Assembly (NCBI RefSeq): GCF_000224145.3
Contig: NC_020175.2
Location: 4,029,221-4,093,220, forward strand
DNA length: 64,000 bases
Source of the DNA: Ciona intestinalis
Lineage: Eukaryota > Chordata > Ascidiacea > Phlebobranchia > Cionidae
Direction: 5' to 3'
In this document: positions 35,769-48,145 of the stretch, piece after piece
Layout of the letters: the number at the start of each line of letters is the position of its first letter
Position numbering within the stretch: position 1 is the first letter of the stretch
Position numbers and translations under genes: made by a program
The notes under the pieces: generated by a model
Told to the model about the DNA's origin: nothing
What the model saw: only the letters and a program-made list of their open reading frames with translations
Databases searched by the model: none

Positions 35769-38700
35769 ATGATCGGAACAATACAGTCTTATGACCAACG
35801 ACGTAGAGCTGGTTTTATTCAAGGAAAAGATGGTGATTCTCTTTATTACTTTTCGAAATCCAGTGTGTCAGATAACAGCCTACACATTCATCCTGGCGTA
35901 GATATTGAATTTGAGCCGTATGAGTATGGAGATAAAACAGTTGCTGTCAGAATTCGAAGGAGTAAGTTTAATGAACTGAACACAGCACATCACAAATCGC
36001 AGACTTATTCCCAGGGTCATTCCAGAAACAATGAGTTATTTTCTAATTATCCTGGACCTAATGCACTTCCCCACCATTATAATGCAAACCCAAAACAGAA
36101 TTCACATGGTATAAAAAACCATGCCACAACAAACTATATGTCCAACCATTCACATTCAAGCAGCTATGACCAGTCATATGATAACAGCTCCATGCCTAGA
36201 AGCAAAGAGCATGGTGAAGGTATGGCTTTGAAACATACTTCTCACCACAAACCTGTACATCAGAAAATAGGTGGAGAGTCACAAGATTCTTTCTATTCCC
36301 ATGCGAAAACGGAAAGGGGTCTTAAAAATGTAAATAGAATGCTACAAAATCAAGAACAAGATTCTTTATATTCCAATGCAGAATCTGAAAGGGGTCTTAA
36401 AAATGTAAATAGAATGCTACGGAATGATGAACAGAAAAATGTCCCTCTTGAAAAAAAGATGAATGAAATGCATATCTCTCAAGCTGGTTACTCGCTTAAA
36501 AACATTGCATTGGTTCAACCGCTTTCAAAAGAAACAGGCCCGAAAAATAGAGGTGATGCAAGAGTGTATCAATCCAGTATAAAACAACACTTTACGCCTG
36601 TAAAAGAAGGGAAAAGTGCTCCACAATCGCAGCAAAAACCTCTAACAAAAGACCAGCAAATATTACTGACACAAATAGAGCAAAACAAAAAACTTTTACG
36701 AGGTTTAGACCTTTCAAAGCTGCCTGACAGAGGAAAACGAATGAAAGATAAAATTTCAAATTTAGAAGCTCAATTTACTGAGATGCGACTGAAACAACCT
36801 GAAGAAGAAGTCAACATCTTCAAGGATCGAGAGGTCCCTGTGATAAAACAGTCCTCCGAGCACAGAAGAGCTATTCTTATTGATTTAACTGACGAATCAG
36901 ATGCTGTGAGAGGTGCAGGCCATGAAGTAATGCCTAGGAATCATGTGGATAACTATTATGGTGGGAGAATGACTGCCAATCGACTTAATGCTGTCACAAG
37001 GGTAGGGAATTGATTTATATTTTGAATGAATGCAGGGATGCGTGTTTTTATCCCCACATAGCATGCAGTGACAGTCATTGTAATAGCAACAGTGTAGTTT
37101 GGTTTCATACATCTTGTGCCTGCTTAAGATACAACATTCATATGTGTAATTTAGTAGATGTGTCTTGCCATAAAAAATACTCCCACAATGGTAGCACCAT
37201 CAAGCCTCAAACCTCTATTTCAAAAATTTCATTTAGAACAATTACCGTATTTTTTGTTAACAGGTTACCAGTGAAGCTATTGAGTTACTACACACCTCAT
37301 TGGAGACATGCCCTCCTGCTGCAAGTGAAGTTTCTGACCCAAAGGGCTTAAAAGTATGGGGAATATGTAAACTTTAAAATATAGTAATGTCTTATGTAAA
37401 CAGTTTACAGAAACAGCACAGTATAAGTAAAGTAGTGGTAAATCTTCATTTCACCATATTATTAAGCACAATTTCTGAATAATGTATAGCGTAGGCTATC
37501 GTATATGTAGTTTTTCATAGTTGGTTTAAACGCATGTCTGGGTCACTGTTTAAACAAAGTTATTAGCTTTATTATGATTTACGATCTTAACTATTTAAGG
37601 TGCCTTAAAATCTTTTGTTGCATTTATAGTAAACCATGTAACAATTCTTATGTAAGCAGTAACAGATAAACTATGTTTCACCAGTTTAACCATAAACTCA
37701 TTATTTTATGCAGGTTAAACTTATGACTCATCAAAGGCAAGCATTGGCTTGGTTAATTTGGAGAGAAAAAGAATCAATTTCTGGCGGAATCCTCGCAGAT
37801 GATATGGGACTTGGCAAAACATTGACCATGATTTCACTGATTCTCAAACAGCTTCAAAAAGTAATGGTTTAAAACTATTTTTTAATGTTCCGTTGTATTT
37901 AGGTAGTCACATGTTATAAAGTTCTTAACTTTTTCGGGGTAGAATATTTTTATTTCAGTTGTGTGGTAACACAGTCAATTTTCTATAACTTTCAAAAGAA
38001 ACATAATGTTTTAGCATGTTTTTGTTTGTTTAGTCGCATTTTTCATTGTTTACATAATAGTTACATACTCTTAAGACAGCTATTAGAAGTTAACCTTTTC
38101 GACTATTAAGATTTGCTTCCTTTTTAGGCTGATTTGGTCAAAAAAGAAGTAAAAACCGAAGTAAAATCAGAAGTTTCCGATGTAAGACATTATAAATAAG
38201 TTGTGTCCAAAATAAAACTAAAGCCTATGTACTTTCAACTTTCTAACCTTTACAATTAGAAAAGTTACAATTTATAACTCTTATATGGAAAAGCAGTTTT
38301 ATATGTTTAATATTGTTAAGAAATACATAATGTCATAATCTTTTTATTACCTTTTATCTTCAGGTAAATCAAGTGGTCAAGATAAAGGAGGAAGCTCCAT
38401 CAGAAGCAACAAATGTAAGAATCTTCAGTTAAATTATTGGAAAAACACGTAACAACAATTACTTCAATCCAGTGGTCTCTTACCGGTTGTTTGTTGTAAG
38501 CCATACATTAAAAAAATTCAAAAAATCACCCACAAGTTACACATGTGGTGAGTCTATAAGCGAGCACATAAGCGAGCACGAGGTGTTTGAAACGGAACAC
38601 TTGTGTTATAAGACTGTCATTGCCCCACACAAGGGAAGAAAAGTTACACTCATTCACTCAATTGATTTTTTTTCGCAGGAAAAAGCTGTAAAATCGGAAG

Positions 38701-41700
38701 TGAAAACAAAAATAACATCAAAATACTTTAATGTCAAGAAGGAAGTAAAAGATGAAGTTTCTGAAGATCCGAAAAATGAAGATGAAATAGAAAATTGTAA
38801 GGACTATTATTTAGATTTCTTGAAATTATCAATATCATGTTTTGGCACCTGCATACAACTATACAGGAAGTATTTTTTTAACATCAAACTGTTGTTATGT
38901 AGCTTGTATCTTTTTACACAAATGCATTTTTTTATTAGTTTTAGTTATGGTTTGAGTTTGTATATAGTACAGAAAAAAAAAGTCAGTAATGTACAGAATA
39001 AAAAAGGAAACAAACAGCTACCCATAAACTTGAATACTCCAGCTATAAAGCGGACACTTTTCAATATCTTTTTACACATTCATCTTTTCCAGTGTTTCCA
39101 TCGAACTCCACGTTGATCCTCGCTCCTGCATCACTTATCTTCCACTGGAAGAATGAGATTAATAATCGGTTCGTCAATTTTTTAATATATGTCTAATATT
39201 TGTACACATTATCGGAAAATAGTTTTTTGTATTTTTTAATATTACATATATGTTTATACACTTTTTTTGTCAAATAAGGTTTGTCAAAGTTTTCATTGCC
39301 TAAAGCTCTATTTTTTCTGTTTTTTTTTGGTCAAAGTTGCAATTTTCTTACATTTCTTTACAGTTGTCATAAAGATTTGCTCAGCATTCATCTTTACCAT
39401 GGTAAAGATAGAGAGAGAGATGCAGAAAAACTTGCAGAGTTCGATGTTGTGATTACTACATATGATGTTGGTGAGTATTCTGTTTGAAAATTATCATTTT
39501 AAGATGTAATTTGTTAATCTGTTAAAAATGTGTTTTGTCTTTTATTGACGCGACCGGGCAATAACAGTTGTTTTAATGTGGATGTTCTTCTATTTCTTAC
39601 ACCCTGTGCCTGCTTACAGGTTACCACATTATAACTTTGTGAGAGGAATAATTATTTTTAAAGGTTTATTTCGGAAGGACTGACAACTTGGACCTCTGTG
39701 CCACAGTGCTTAGACCTACCTCAGTAGATTGCTCCTTTTAATGAGTATTTTGTGTTTCAGTCAGACGAACTCATCCGAAACCACCAAAACAAACGGGTTT
39801 AACCACCGACACCAAACCTGTAACTATTGACACAAAATCTGATCCATTAGGTAAAGCATTCATAATCTACCTAATCATTCATGACATTATATATGGCTGC
39901 TATTGCTAAATTTAGCACAATGCAGAAGTGTAATTGTATAATATGATGTGATTTTTTATGCTTTACTGTCAAATCTAATGTTTATTCACTTTACGATTTC
40001 CATTTTTTAATGTCTTACAGGTAACTTTAAAAACTGTGAAACAAAAAAAAAATATGAAAAAAATTTGTACCCCTATATTTTCAAGAATCATAACTTCCAC
40101 AGAGCATGCATTGTTCCTTATAAAGTGGCGGCGTGTAATACTAGATGAGGCACATCAGATCAGGAATTTTAAAAGTCAAACTTCCATGGCTGCTTGTGCA
40201 TTGAATGCTCATTCAAGATGGGCTATGTCTGGTTAGTAGCATGTCTATGTTTAATTGTATTTTGTATATATTGAAGTTATTCACTCACAATTACAATATT
40301 ACAAAAGAAAAGATTATTTTTGTTAGGTCCTAATAATCAACATGAATTTTTAAAATATAAGTTTTCTAACCAGTAAAAATAATAATAATACCAGACAAAA
40401 CTAGTTTTATAATGAAACCTACTTGAAAGTCTAAACTACATTGTTGTATCTGAAAGTAGAGAGTTCGTATTAGCCCACAGACACCTCAGTTTAGGTAAAA
40501 GGCACAGATATTCATTACCATTTTACAAATAAATTTTAAAAATTACATCGTTGTGTTTGAAAGAGAGTCAGTTTTGGTCTGCAGATACCTAGTTTTATGT
40601 AAAAAGCTAAGATACTCATTTTATTAATAAATATTTAAACAACTTTTGTTTAGGCACACCGGTACAGAACCAGGAATCGGACATGTACGCTATGATTAAG
40701 TTCTTACATTGCTCACCATTTGATGAACATAAGTTATGGAAGAATCAAGTCAGCAACAACACAACGCGTGGACAGCAGCGGTTAAAGACGCTTGTATCAT
40801 GCCTTGTGCTGAGAAGGTGGGAATTGAAAACAATTTTGGGAGTTTTTTTGAACATATAGTACTGTTGGGGAAGATGCTACCAGTTTAGAACATAATATCG
40901 AAATATCCTGATCGTGTTTTAAATAATTAATAACGGTCTATGGGAGTCGTGAGGATGTGGTTTTGTAATTTTTTAATGTTCTTCATTTACTACCAAATGG
41001 GTTAAAAATAGATTAAAAAGGTGTCCTATCTTTCTCCACCCTACTATATACATATGTGAAATTTCATATCTTTTTTTTTATATTTATAAATACCTTGGCA
41101 CAGAGCACCCTTTTAAAAACTTAAATATAACATATTCAACTTTGTTCCTTTATTTTTCCAGAGAAAAGAATCAGCGTGGATTGGACGGAAAACCTCTCGT
41201 AAAACTTCCTGAGAGGAAATTTGAAGTTCATAAGTTGAAGCTGAATGATGTTGAACGCGAAGTGAGTTTTTGTTTTTCACATGGTAGTGGCCGTTAGCTT
41301 ATAAATATAAGTTAATAACATATTAATGATTGGTGTTTAATGTTTATCTGTATATTTCATGTCCATTTTCTGCTCAATAGTAATATTTTTTTAATAAAAA
41401 AACTTGTAAATTGGGTAATGTTCAGGAAGTTTAGATATATGATAATGTGGTTAAAATTATTGGTGTTAGCTCAAAAATTTAAAAGAAATCTTTCACACTG
41501 TTGTATCATGCAGGTGTATGATAAACTCAAATCTGAATCACAAGCTGCATACAAGTCATATGAGCATAGTAAAGATGGCTCACACAGAACCAACCATATT
41601 GAAGAGAAGAAAAAAATGTCAGCGACCACTTTGCTGGTCATGTTGTTAAGGTGATTACTTGTTTATTTTTGTGCATTACTTATTTTAGTGGGGTGTTTAA

Positions 41701-44264
41701 TCTTTAGGGACAGTTCTGTGTTGGGTGACTGTTCTATACTGTGTATGTTATCATTGTTATGGGTAAAGGCTCGTCGCTGCTTCCATTGTGGGCGTATGTG
41801 TCCTTGGGCAAGACAGTTAACGACAATTTCTTCGCACTGGTAGTCAATAATTGGTTGTCCAAATGATTAGACATAGCCTACATAAAAAATTATAAAAAAA
41901 AAAATTACTTACAAAATAAAATACATGGTAATCCCAAGTTTGCGTGAGGTGTGTGAAACAGAACACCCGTATTATAACCACTGTTGTTATGTGGCCAAGA
42001 ATGAGGCAAGTAACATTTACATTATCTTTGTATGTGTAGGTTACGTCAATGTTGCGGCCATCTTCATTTACTACAAGATACTTTTGACCCTGAGTTACTA
42101 CAGAAAGAGAAAGAAGAAATCGCTGTTGAAGATTTGTTTCAATCAATGAACATTGGAGGTAATGTAAATAATTTATTTCAAATGTGTATCATGGGTTTAG
42201 GTATTAATTTATATTCTGTAATTTGTTTTTACATTATTCAGCCTTGCTGTTCACAGTGCACATAACTTTTTTCCTGCATTTTTTTATTTGCATCAATTAT
42301 TAATTTTTTTCATATTTATATACATTGTTTTAGTCTGTTCTTTCTGCTATCATAATGTAAAATACCTGGTAATTAGTTTTTTTGTCATTAGTTTTTGTCA
42401 TATCATAAATATATTGGTTAAGTTTAACCAACTACTAACTTTTATGTTACTCTTAATAAAATGTTTTTTTTTACTTGTAGCTTCAGCCTCTTCATTTTCA
42501 AGTGACAAATACTCAGACAAGAGCAAAGCAAAGTATTTTGAAATTTCCCAACCAAGCAGTAAAATAACTTTTGTAATGGATACTCTGAAGAAATTATCGT
42601 AAGTTTAATAACTTACACAATGCAACTATACTGTGTTAGAGGCAATTTTGTAGCAGTTTTACTTTAACAAATTTAACATAAGATGAATTTCAGTTTATTT
42701 ATTTTATTATCAACATAAATTTGATTTAAAAAAATGTTGTTGCATTTAGATTTTACCTTTCCCCCTAAATAAATCTAATGTAAATTTTATTTAATTTTTT
42801 TTATTACTAAATTTTTTTATTACCAAATTTCTCAGCAATTTTCATCTAGCAATTTTCATTCAACAGGTTAAATTATTGATAGTTGCAAATCTTAATAGGA
42901 AACCCATATTATCCTGTTACACGATATTTGCAGTGTTGAGAAGCCAGATGATAAATGCGTGATCATCAGCCAATGGACGAGCATGCTCAACATACTGGCA
43001 CACCACTTGGCGGCAGCAAAGTTCTCGTATGCTGTAATAGACGGAAGTGTCAATGCAAGGAAACGAATGGAGCTGGTCGATAACTTTAACAAAAATCCAG
43101 TCAAACCAAAAGTTTGTACTTCGTTTTAAAATTCAAAATTTTCAAAAATAGTGATTTATTATTCCGTTAAAACATTGTAATTGAGCAATAAGATTTTAAT
43201 GTTATGTGCAATTTTGTTTTGTAGTTTAGCTGAACTGTAGCTTAACATACTGCAGATATTGATACTATAATTATATTACCATAAAAATACTTTGTTGGTA
43301 AAACAATTTTTTTATTTACATTTAAAAGTAAAACAGACCGCTCTGAACTCTAAAAATTGTTGATTTAAAAGTAAAAGTTATTGTAAAATGCAATCCCCTA
43401 TAATGTTACAGATAATGTTGATATCACTACAAGCTGGTGGAGTTGGATTAAACTTGATTGGTGGAAATCATCTATTTCTGTTGGACATGCATTGGAACCC
43501 AGCATTGGAAAAGCAGGTAAGATTTTTCTTCATTATGTATATAGTCTATTTTATTCTATTTTACGTGGTAGAGGTTCTGCCGCATGGCATGCTGCTTAAG
43601 GTTTAGGTTCATTACCTAGTTTGCCCATACGAAACATTCAAGGTGCTGCAACCCATCAGTGACAATTGGGTTGGAGCAATGTTTGAATTAACAAAGTGTG
43701 GATGTAATATATATATTCTCAAGCTGTATGTTGGTTATAAGAAACATATTCAGCTTATCAGCATATCTAGGTGCTATATATCTACCATGCTACTTACATA
43801 GGCATTTGATCGCATTTACCGAGTTGGACAAAAGAAAGAAGTTTTTGTTCACAAGTTTATCATGGAGGAAACAGTTGAGGAACAAATACTGCAAGTAAGC
43901 TACTTTCTTATGCATTGCTATATATATAATACTTATATATATTATATGAGGCACACTCAGGTCAAGAGTGTTGGCTCATTGGCTATTTTCACAACACCAG
44001 ACTTTCACCAAAACGTTTCTGTGTTTACTTTAATTTAAATGTATGTAACTTAGTTTATCCTCGTGTGGCCGGAAAACGACAGTCATTATAACACAGGTGT
44101 TAATACACGTAGTGCCAGCTTTCAAGTTACCAAGTATGTTAAATCTGTTCTTTTAGCTGCAAGAAAGAAAACTCTCGATTGCGAAAGCTGTGATGGAAGG
44201 TGCTGGTGTTGAAAACAAAGTCAAACTTACTCTGGCCGACATGAAAGTGTTGTTTGGAATTTAA
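35769..44264 (+). CDS. TTF2: Transcription termination factor 2, SNF2-family ATPase
   Basis: Nineteen exons: 35769-37001, 37264-37353, 37714-37860, 38128-38181, 38364-38414, 38679-38796, 39093-39168, 39364-39470, 39761-39850, 40103-40231, 40654-40816, 41162-41261, 41514-41650, 42040-42158, 42481-42598, 42934-43111, 43412-43516, 43802-43894, 44157-44264. All phases agree; 1071 residues. The large first exon encodes a cold-shock-like start ([19 protein letters not shown]) and a low-complexity region. SNF2 motifs follow: I DDMGLGKT (470-477), [38 protein letters not shown], and [10 protein letters not shown]. The [12 protein letters not shown] terminus matches human TTF2. It releases RNA polymerase II from templates by ATP-dependent action in the nucleus or at mitosis. 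An insert with repeated Lys-x-Glu motifs (exons 4-6) separates motif I from Ia. Confidence 0.95.
36285..36434 (+). repeat. TTF2: In-frame 75-nt tandem duplication in TTF2 exon 1
   Basis: Two units (36285-36359, 36360-36434) encode 25-residue repeats sharing [11 protein letters not shown]; differences are scattered, so the duplication is not very recent. Confidence 0.9.
38493..38665. repeat. SINE-like copy in TTF2 intron
   Basis: Contains GAGGTGTTTGAAACGGAACA, GACTGTCATTGCCCCACAC and a CATTCACTCA tail. Confidence 0.65.
39545..39745. repeat. SINE-like copy in TTF2 intron
   Basis: Inverted orientation of the family body (CACCCTGTGCCTGCTTACAG, TTACCACATTATAACTTTGT), followed by a CACAGTGCTTAGACC tRNA-like remnant. 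Ends just before exon 39761. Confidence 0.65.
40855..41050. repeat. MITE copy in TTF2 intron
   Basis: TATAGTACTGTTGGGGAAGA start and CTTTCTCCACCCTACTATATA end; the only copy seen between about 21.1 and 49.8 kb. Confidence 0.85.
41755..42025. repeat. SINE-like copy, near complete, in TTF2 intron
   Basis: Carries GTCCTTGGGCAAGACAGTTA at one end and GTGAGGTGTGTGAAACAGAA with CCCGTATTATAACCACTG at the other, joined by an A-rich stretch. Ends about 15 nt before exon 42040. Confidence 0.72.
43600..43695. repeat. SINE-like fragment in TTF2 intron
   Basis: Keeps CAATTGGGTTGGAGCAATG and a GGTGCTGCAACCC stretch. Confidence 0.5.
44035..44140. repeat. SINE-like fragment in TTF2 last intron
   Basis: CGTGTGGCCGGAAAACGACA and GTCATTATAACACAGGTG match the family body. 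Confidence 0.55.
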
Positions 44265-45062
44265 TCTTTATCTTTAAAGCTGGATTTTAGATCAATCCTA
44301 TAAGAATTCCATTCCGGAAGCTCAAACGAATATTTTAAGTAAAGGAATGACATTTAAACTCGGATTGCAACAACTTTAGTTAAGCTTTGGTAACTGTATT
44401 AACTATTAACTTATAGTTTTTAAAGCTCTGGTGTTAAAAACCTAAATATTACTTTGTTATTGCAGTTAAACTTCTGAAAATCATGAAAATTATCATTTGT
44501 TCACTGTTCTGTTTATCAAATAGGAAATTATTATCACTGCCAGTTCATTTTTATCGCTTTTCTATTTCTTTTCAACTTTTTTTTTGTTGAAACACTTCTT
44601 ATTTTAATTGCTCGCTCCTTTCTTTAAATAAATTTCTGTATGCGCATCTTGAAAGACGTTGTAGTGTGAAATATCTTATGTATGGAAGGAGGGCTATAAA
44701 AATATTAGAATAGAAAAAGGTTTATAGCATTTACACTCTACACCCTTTAGTTATAGTTTAGGATCTATTGGTGATCTATATTATTACAGATGTGCAACAT
44801 GCCAAAATGGGATGTGAAAGAAGCAGGTCGATTTTTAAACCAACTTTGCTATGGTTTAATTTTATATTTTTTAGTGGACTGTAGATAAAGTTATTAATTT
44901 TTAATGTTTTGTATGATGTTTATTATATTTCGCTACATAATGCCCGTAGTAGTAACATACGTATGCTTTTACACGTATTAGCAACAATCACCATATGGAC
45001 CGCAATTAAAAACATACGAAAGGAATTTACAAGCGTTGGTTTTTTCTTTGTTTTAAGTTAAA
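44265..45062. other. Intergenic: TTF2 to RNASET2
   Basis: AATAAA at 44627-44632 is a plausible TTF2 end. A pyrimidine tract and AG (ends 45057) lies five nt before the RNASET2 ATG and looks like a trans-splice acceptor. Nothing else seen. Confidence 0.5.
44627..44632 (+). terminator. Poly(A) signal candidate, TTF2
   Basis: AATAAA about 360 nt after the stop, in a T-rich stretch. Confidence 0.5.
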
Positions 45063-48000
45063 ATGAAGTCGTGTGCTCAAACAGCGCTTCAACTTGGATT
45101 CATCGTTCTGTTATGCGGCTTTCTAGCAGTATGGCAGCGTACGAACAACGACTGGGATTTCATTGTTTACACGCAGCAATGGCCGCAAGCTTCGTGTGTC
45201 GACATAAATGTAAGTTTGTTTTTTAACTCAAGTATTTCGCGTAAAGCTGTAACCCCTATAACCACTAACTCCCTGGTAATCCTTTAGCTGGTGGCCACCT
45301 GAAATTTTGGTTTCAAAATGTTCTATAGCCCTCACTGATACCTGCTGTCTAATTTTTTTTTCAAAAAAGTCGGGCGTTCGTGTCGAAAATTAGCTTTAAA
45401 AATGCGCGAAAACATGCTTCGTCACCGTAATTCGTCTGATTTGCATAAGGTTAACGATTTATTACGTCACAATAGTGGTATATTACATACGTTACAGCCT
45501 TGTTTTTTCCCACTGTTTTAACGTAGGAATCAAACGTAACAATACGCATTCTATGACGTAATAATCTAACCTTGGTTTAATTCATAACTGCTGGTGTGGA
45601 AAATACGGTGACGCAGCACGATTTCGTGCACTTTCAAAGTTAATTTTCGACACGAACGCCCGAGTTTTTTCAAAACAAAATTATACAGTGGGTATCAGGG
45701 AGACCTAAGGAACATTTTGAAACAAAAATTTCAGGTGGCCACCAGCTAAAGGATTACCAACTCCCTAACCACAAACCTCTAACACTTTCCACCAGTCTAT
45801 TTTGCTATGTACCGGAGGTTTCTTCACTAGTGCCTAATATTTGATAGTGCTTATTTTATTCAGGAGACAAGGCATGAAAAATGTTTCTTACCAAGTAATG
45901 TAAAGACTTGGACTATTCATGGCATTTGGTGAGTCGAACAAGCTGTTTAGAGTAATAACTGCTATTACGTAAGATACATTCAATTGGATGATTTATATTT
46001 ATTCATACATTCCAAAGTATTATACCTCATAAGTAATCATTATTTTTCCTTGCCAGGCCAAGCAGGGAGCAAAATAAAGGTCCTTTCTACTGCAATGATT
46101 CTTGGCCTTTCAGGGAATCTGCAATCTTGGTAAATTAGTTTAAACATATTTTGCTAATATAATCAAATAATGCAACATTAACTAATAACATTAGTTGAAT
46201 AATTGTATAAATGAACTTTTCATTACCCTAACGTGGCAGGAAACGACATTCGTTATAACCCAAAGTTCTGTTTCATACACCCCGTGTGTTGTGTCTGCTT
46301 ACTATTTTCCAAGTATGCTACTTTGTGGGTTTTGGATTTTATGTATAGCTGATAATTTGGACAACCCCACACTGGGTTTGAGCAGTTCCCGTTCAACCCC
46401 ACACTGGGTTTGAGCAGTTAAGTGTCTTGCCCACGGACACATTCGCTCATAATGGTAGCAGCGACGAGTCTTGAACCTATAACCTCTGGGTTAGTGGCAG
46501 GCACCAGACCACTTTGCCACAGCGACGTATATTCCATTTAATATCAGTATCCAAGACATGCCACGATGATGATGTCATATCCTTCCTTATCCACAGGACC
46601 TGGAACCTCAGCTTGTAAGCAAGTGGCCAAACCTAATACACGGTGAAGGAAAAACAAGCTTTTGGTTAGTTCTACTGGTACTTGTACTCAAAACAGACAA
46701 GAATGCAGTCATTTAAATTTCACATACGAAATTGTGTTTTTTAATAATGTTTTTTGCATTTTTGTAAAGTTTTACAGCTAAAACGCCCTAAATACTAGGT
46801 CACACGGCATAGCATACTGTAGACCTTACCCATATAAAACAAGGGAAACTAACAAATTGATTTGTATTGCGATAGGAAGCATGAATGGGTGAAGCATGGA
46901 ACTTGTGCAGCTTTATTGCCAGATCTGGATTCTGAACATAAATATTTTGCTAAAGGTTTGGACCTCAACAAAAGATTCAACTACATGAAGTAAGAGGAAT
47001 TTGTTTAACAGTTTTGACTGTTAATCTGTGTATTTATGTAGTTTTTGTTTAAATTGACCGTTATTTCTTTGTAGTTTCTGCAAAATAACTATAATGTACT
47101 ATTTTGTTGCATATTTGACTTGGTACACATTCTATTAAGTGAAAACCTTTTGTGCAAAACTATGAAATTTGACTAATTTCACATTCGTACAAAAGTTTTA
47201 GCATAAACAAAAGAGTAATATACTTTCCACACCTGCTAAACGATATAAAACCTTTGTCTCTTCTGCATAAATATTTAACCATATTTATAAATAGTGTAAA
47301 CATGAATAACATCCCCCAAGTTTCTGATCTCAAGTTTTTGTAATAGTAACACACAACTTTTCCTTTTGTTTTTAGAGTGTTGGCAGATAAGAACATTACT
47401 CCATCACGAGACACGCTTTATAAACTGACGGATATCCGTAACGCAATTGAAGGTTTCACTAACTCTTACACCATTATCCAATGCATTGTTGCTAAAGTAA
47501 GTAGGCTATATTTGTTTTAAGTATATTGTGTTTAAGGTGTATTTAATATACATTTAAGCACATAAGGTATAGCAGAACAATTTAATATTTTGTTTGGTAA
47601 AGCTATTTTAGTCTTAAAAGAATGGGAGATGACATGTCAGCTTAACAAAAATTAAAAATTGTGTTTTGTTGTCAAATTTTAGGTAATAATCAGTGCTTCC
47701 AGTGTGGGCGTATATGTCCTTGGGCAGGACACTTAACAACAATTGCTCCACTAATAGGTTGTCCAGATTATCAGCCATACTTAAAAAAATAAAAAAAATA
47801 GTCACCTACAAAGTTAAGTTCCTGGTAAGGTGTATGAAACCTAACACCCAATGGGGTTATAACGACTGTCTGTTTAACTGGCCTGCAAAGCTAAATAAGT
47901 TACATTCATTCATTCAATATTTTTCTACTTTTTAACAGGATGAATCAAAGCAAGCAATAGTACAGGTTGAAGTATGTCTTAACAAAGACTTCACAACCAG

Positions 48001-48145
48001 AGATTGCGTCAATTACGACAATAAATTCATGTTGTTGCCATCATGGGACAGAATCCCATACAACCCATCATTTGAGGCATGTGTAGATGATAGACCAACA
48101 CAATATCTTCCATTTACTTATTCCCCTCCTCCAGATGATCTTTAA
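45063..48145 (+). CDS. RNASET2: RNase T2 family acid ribonuclease
   Basis: Exons: 45063-45209, 45864-45928, 46057-46129, 46597-46664, 46876-46989, 47376-47496, 47939-48145; phases agree, 264 residues. A hydrophobic N-terminus (about residues 8-25) is a signal peptide. The two conserved active-site segments are intact: CAS I TIHGIWP with His68 and CAS II FWKHEWVKHGTC with His120, Glu121 and His125. YTQQWPQASC is the family's N-terminal QQWP block. It cleaves single-stranded RNA in lysosomes or outside the cell, through 2',3'-cyclic phosphates. Length fits the family (human 256). Intron 1 holds the hAT MITE and introns 3 and 6 hold SINE-like repeats. Confidence 0.96.
45267..45766. mobile_element. 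Non-autonomous hAT-type MITE with 8-bp target duplication
   Basis: The element proper spans 45275-45758 (484 bp). It is flanked by identical 8-bp sequences AACTCCCT (45267-45274 and 45759-45766). The termini are inverted repeats of about 49 bp with a single mismatch, starting GGTAATCCTTTAGCTGGTGG. Looser inverted homology continues inwards (GGGCGTTCGTGTCGAAAATT and its complement). No coding capacity. An 8-bp duplication is the hallmark of hAT transposases. It sits in RNASET2 intron 1. Confidence 0.93.
46220..46530 (-). repeat. tRNA-derived SINE-like element, best copy
   Basis: Read on the minus strand it has an A box TGGCAAAGTGG (46509-46519) and a B-box-like GGTTCAAGACT (46467-46477). Then come GTGTCCGTGGGCAAGACAC, a GGGTTTGAGCAGTT unit that is locally duplicated, and the family body (GTGTATGAAACAGAAC). 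This layout, a tRNA-related head with pol III boxes plus an unrelated body, is that of a SINE. It lies in RNASET2 intron 3. Confidence 0.78.
47690..47930. repeat. SINE-like copy, near complete
   Basis: GTCCTTGGGCAGGACACTTA end, A-rich joint, GGTAAGGTGTATGAAACC and TTACATTCATTCATTC tail; in RNASET2 intron 6, directly before the last exon. Confidence 0.72.

Noticed and set aside
40021-40102. TTF2 exon 10 starting at the AG at 40020
   Set aside because: It would not match the phase of the exon ending at 39850; the AG at 40101-40102 matches and leads straight into [15 protein letters not shown].
44265-45062. TTF2-RNASET2 as an operon
   Set aside because: The distance from the TTF2 poly(A) signal to the RNASET2 acceptor is over 400 nt, longer than typical tunicate operon junctions, though the acceptor itself looks good.
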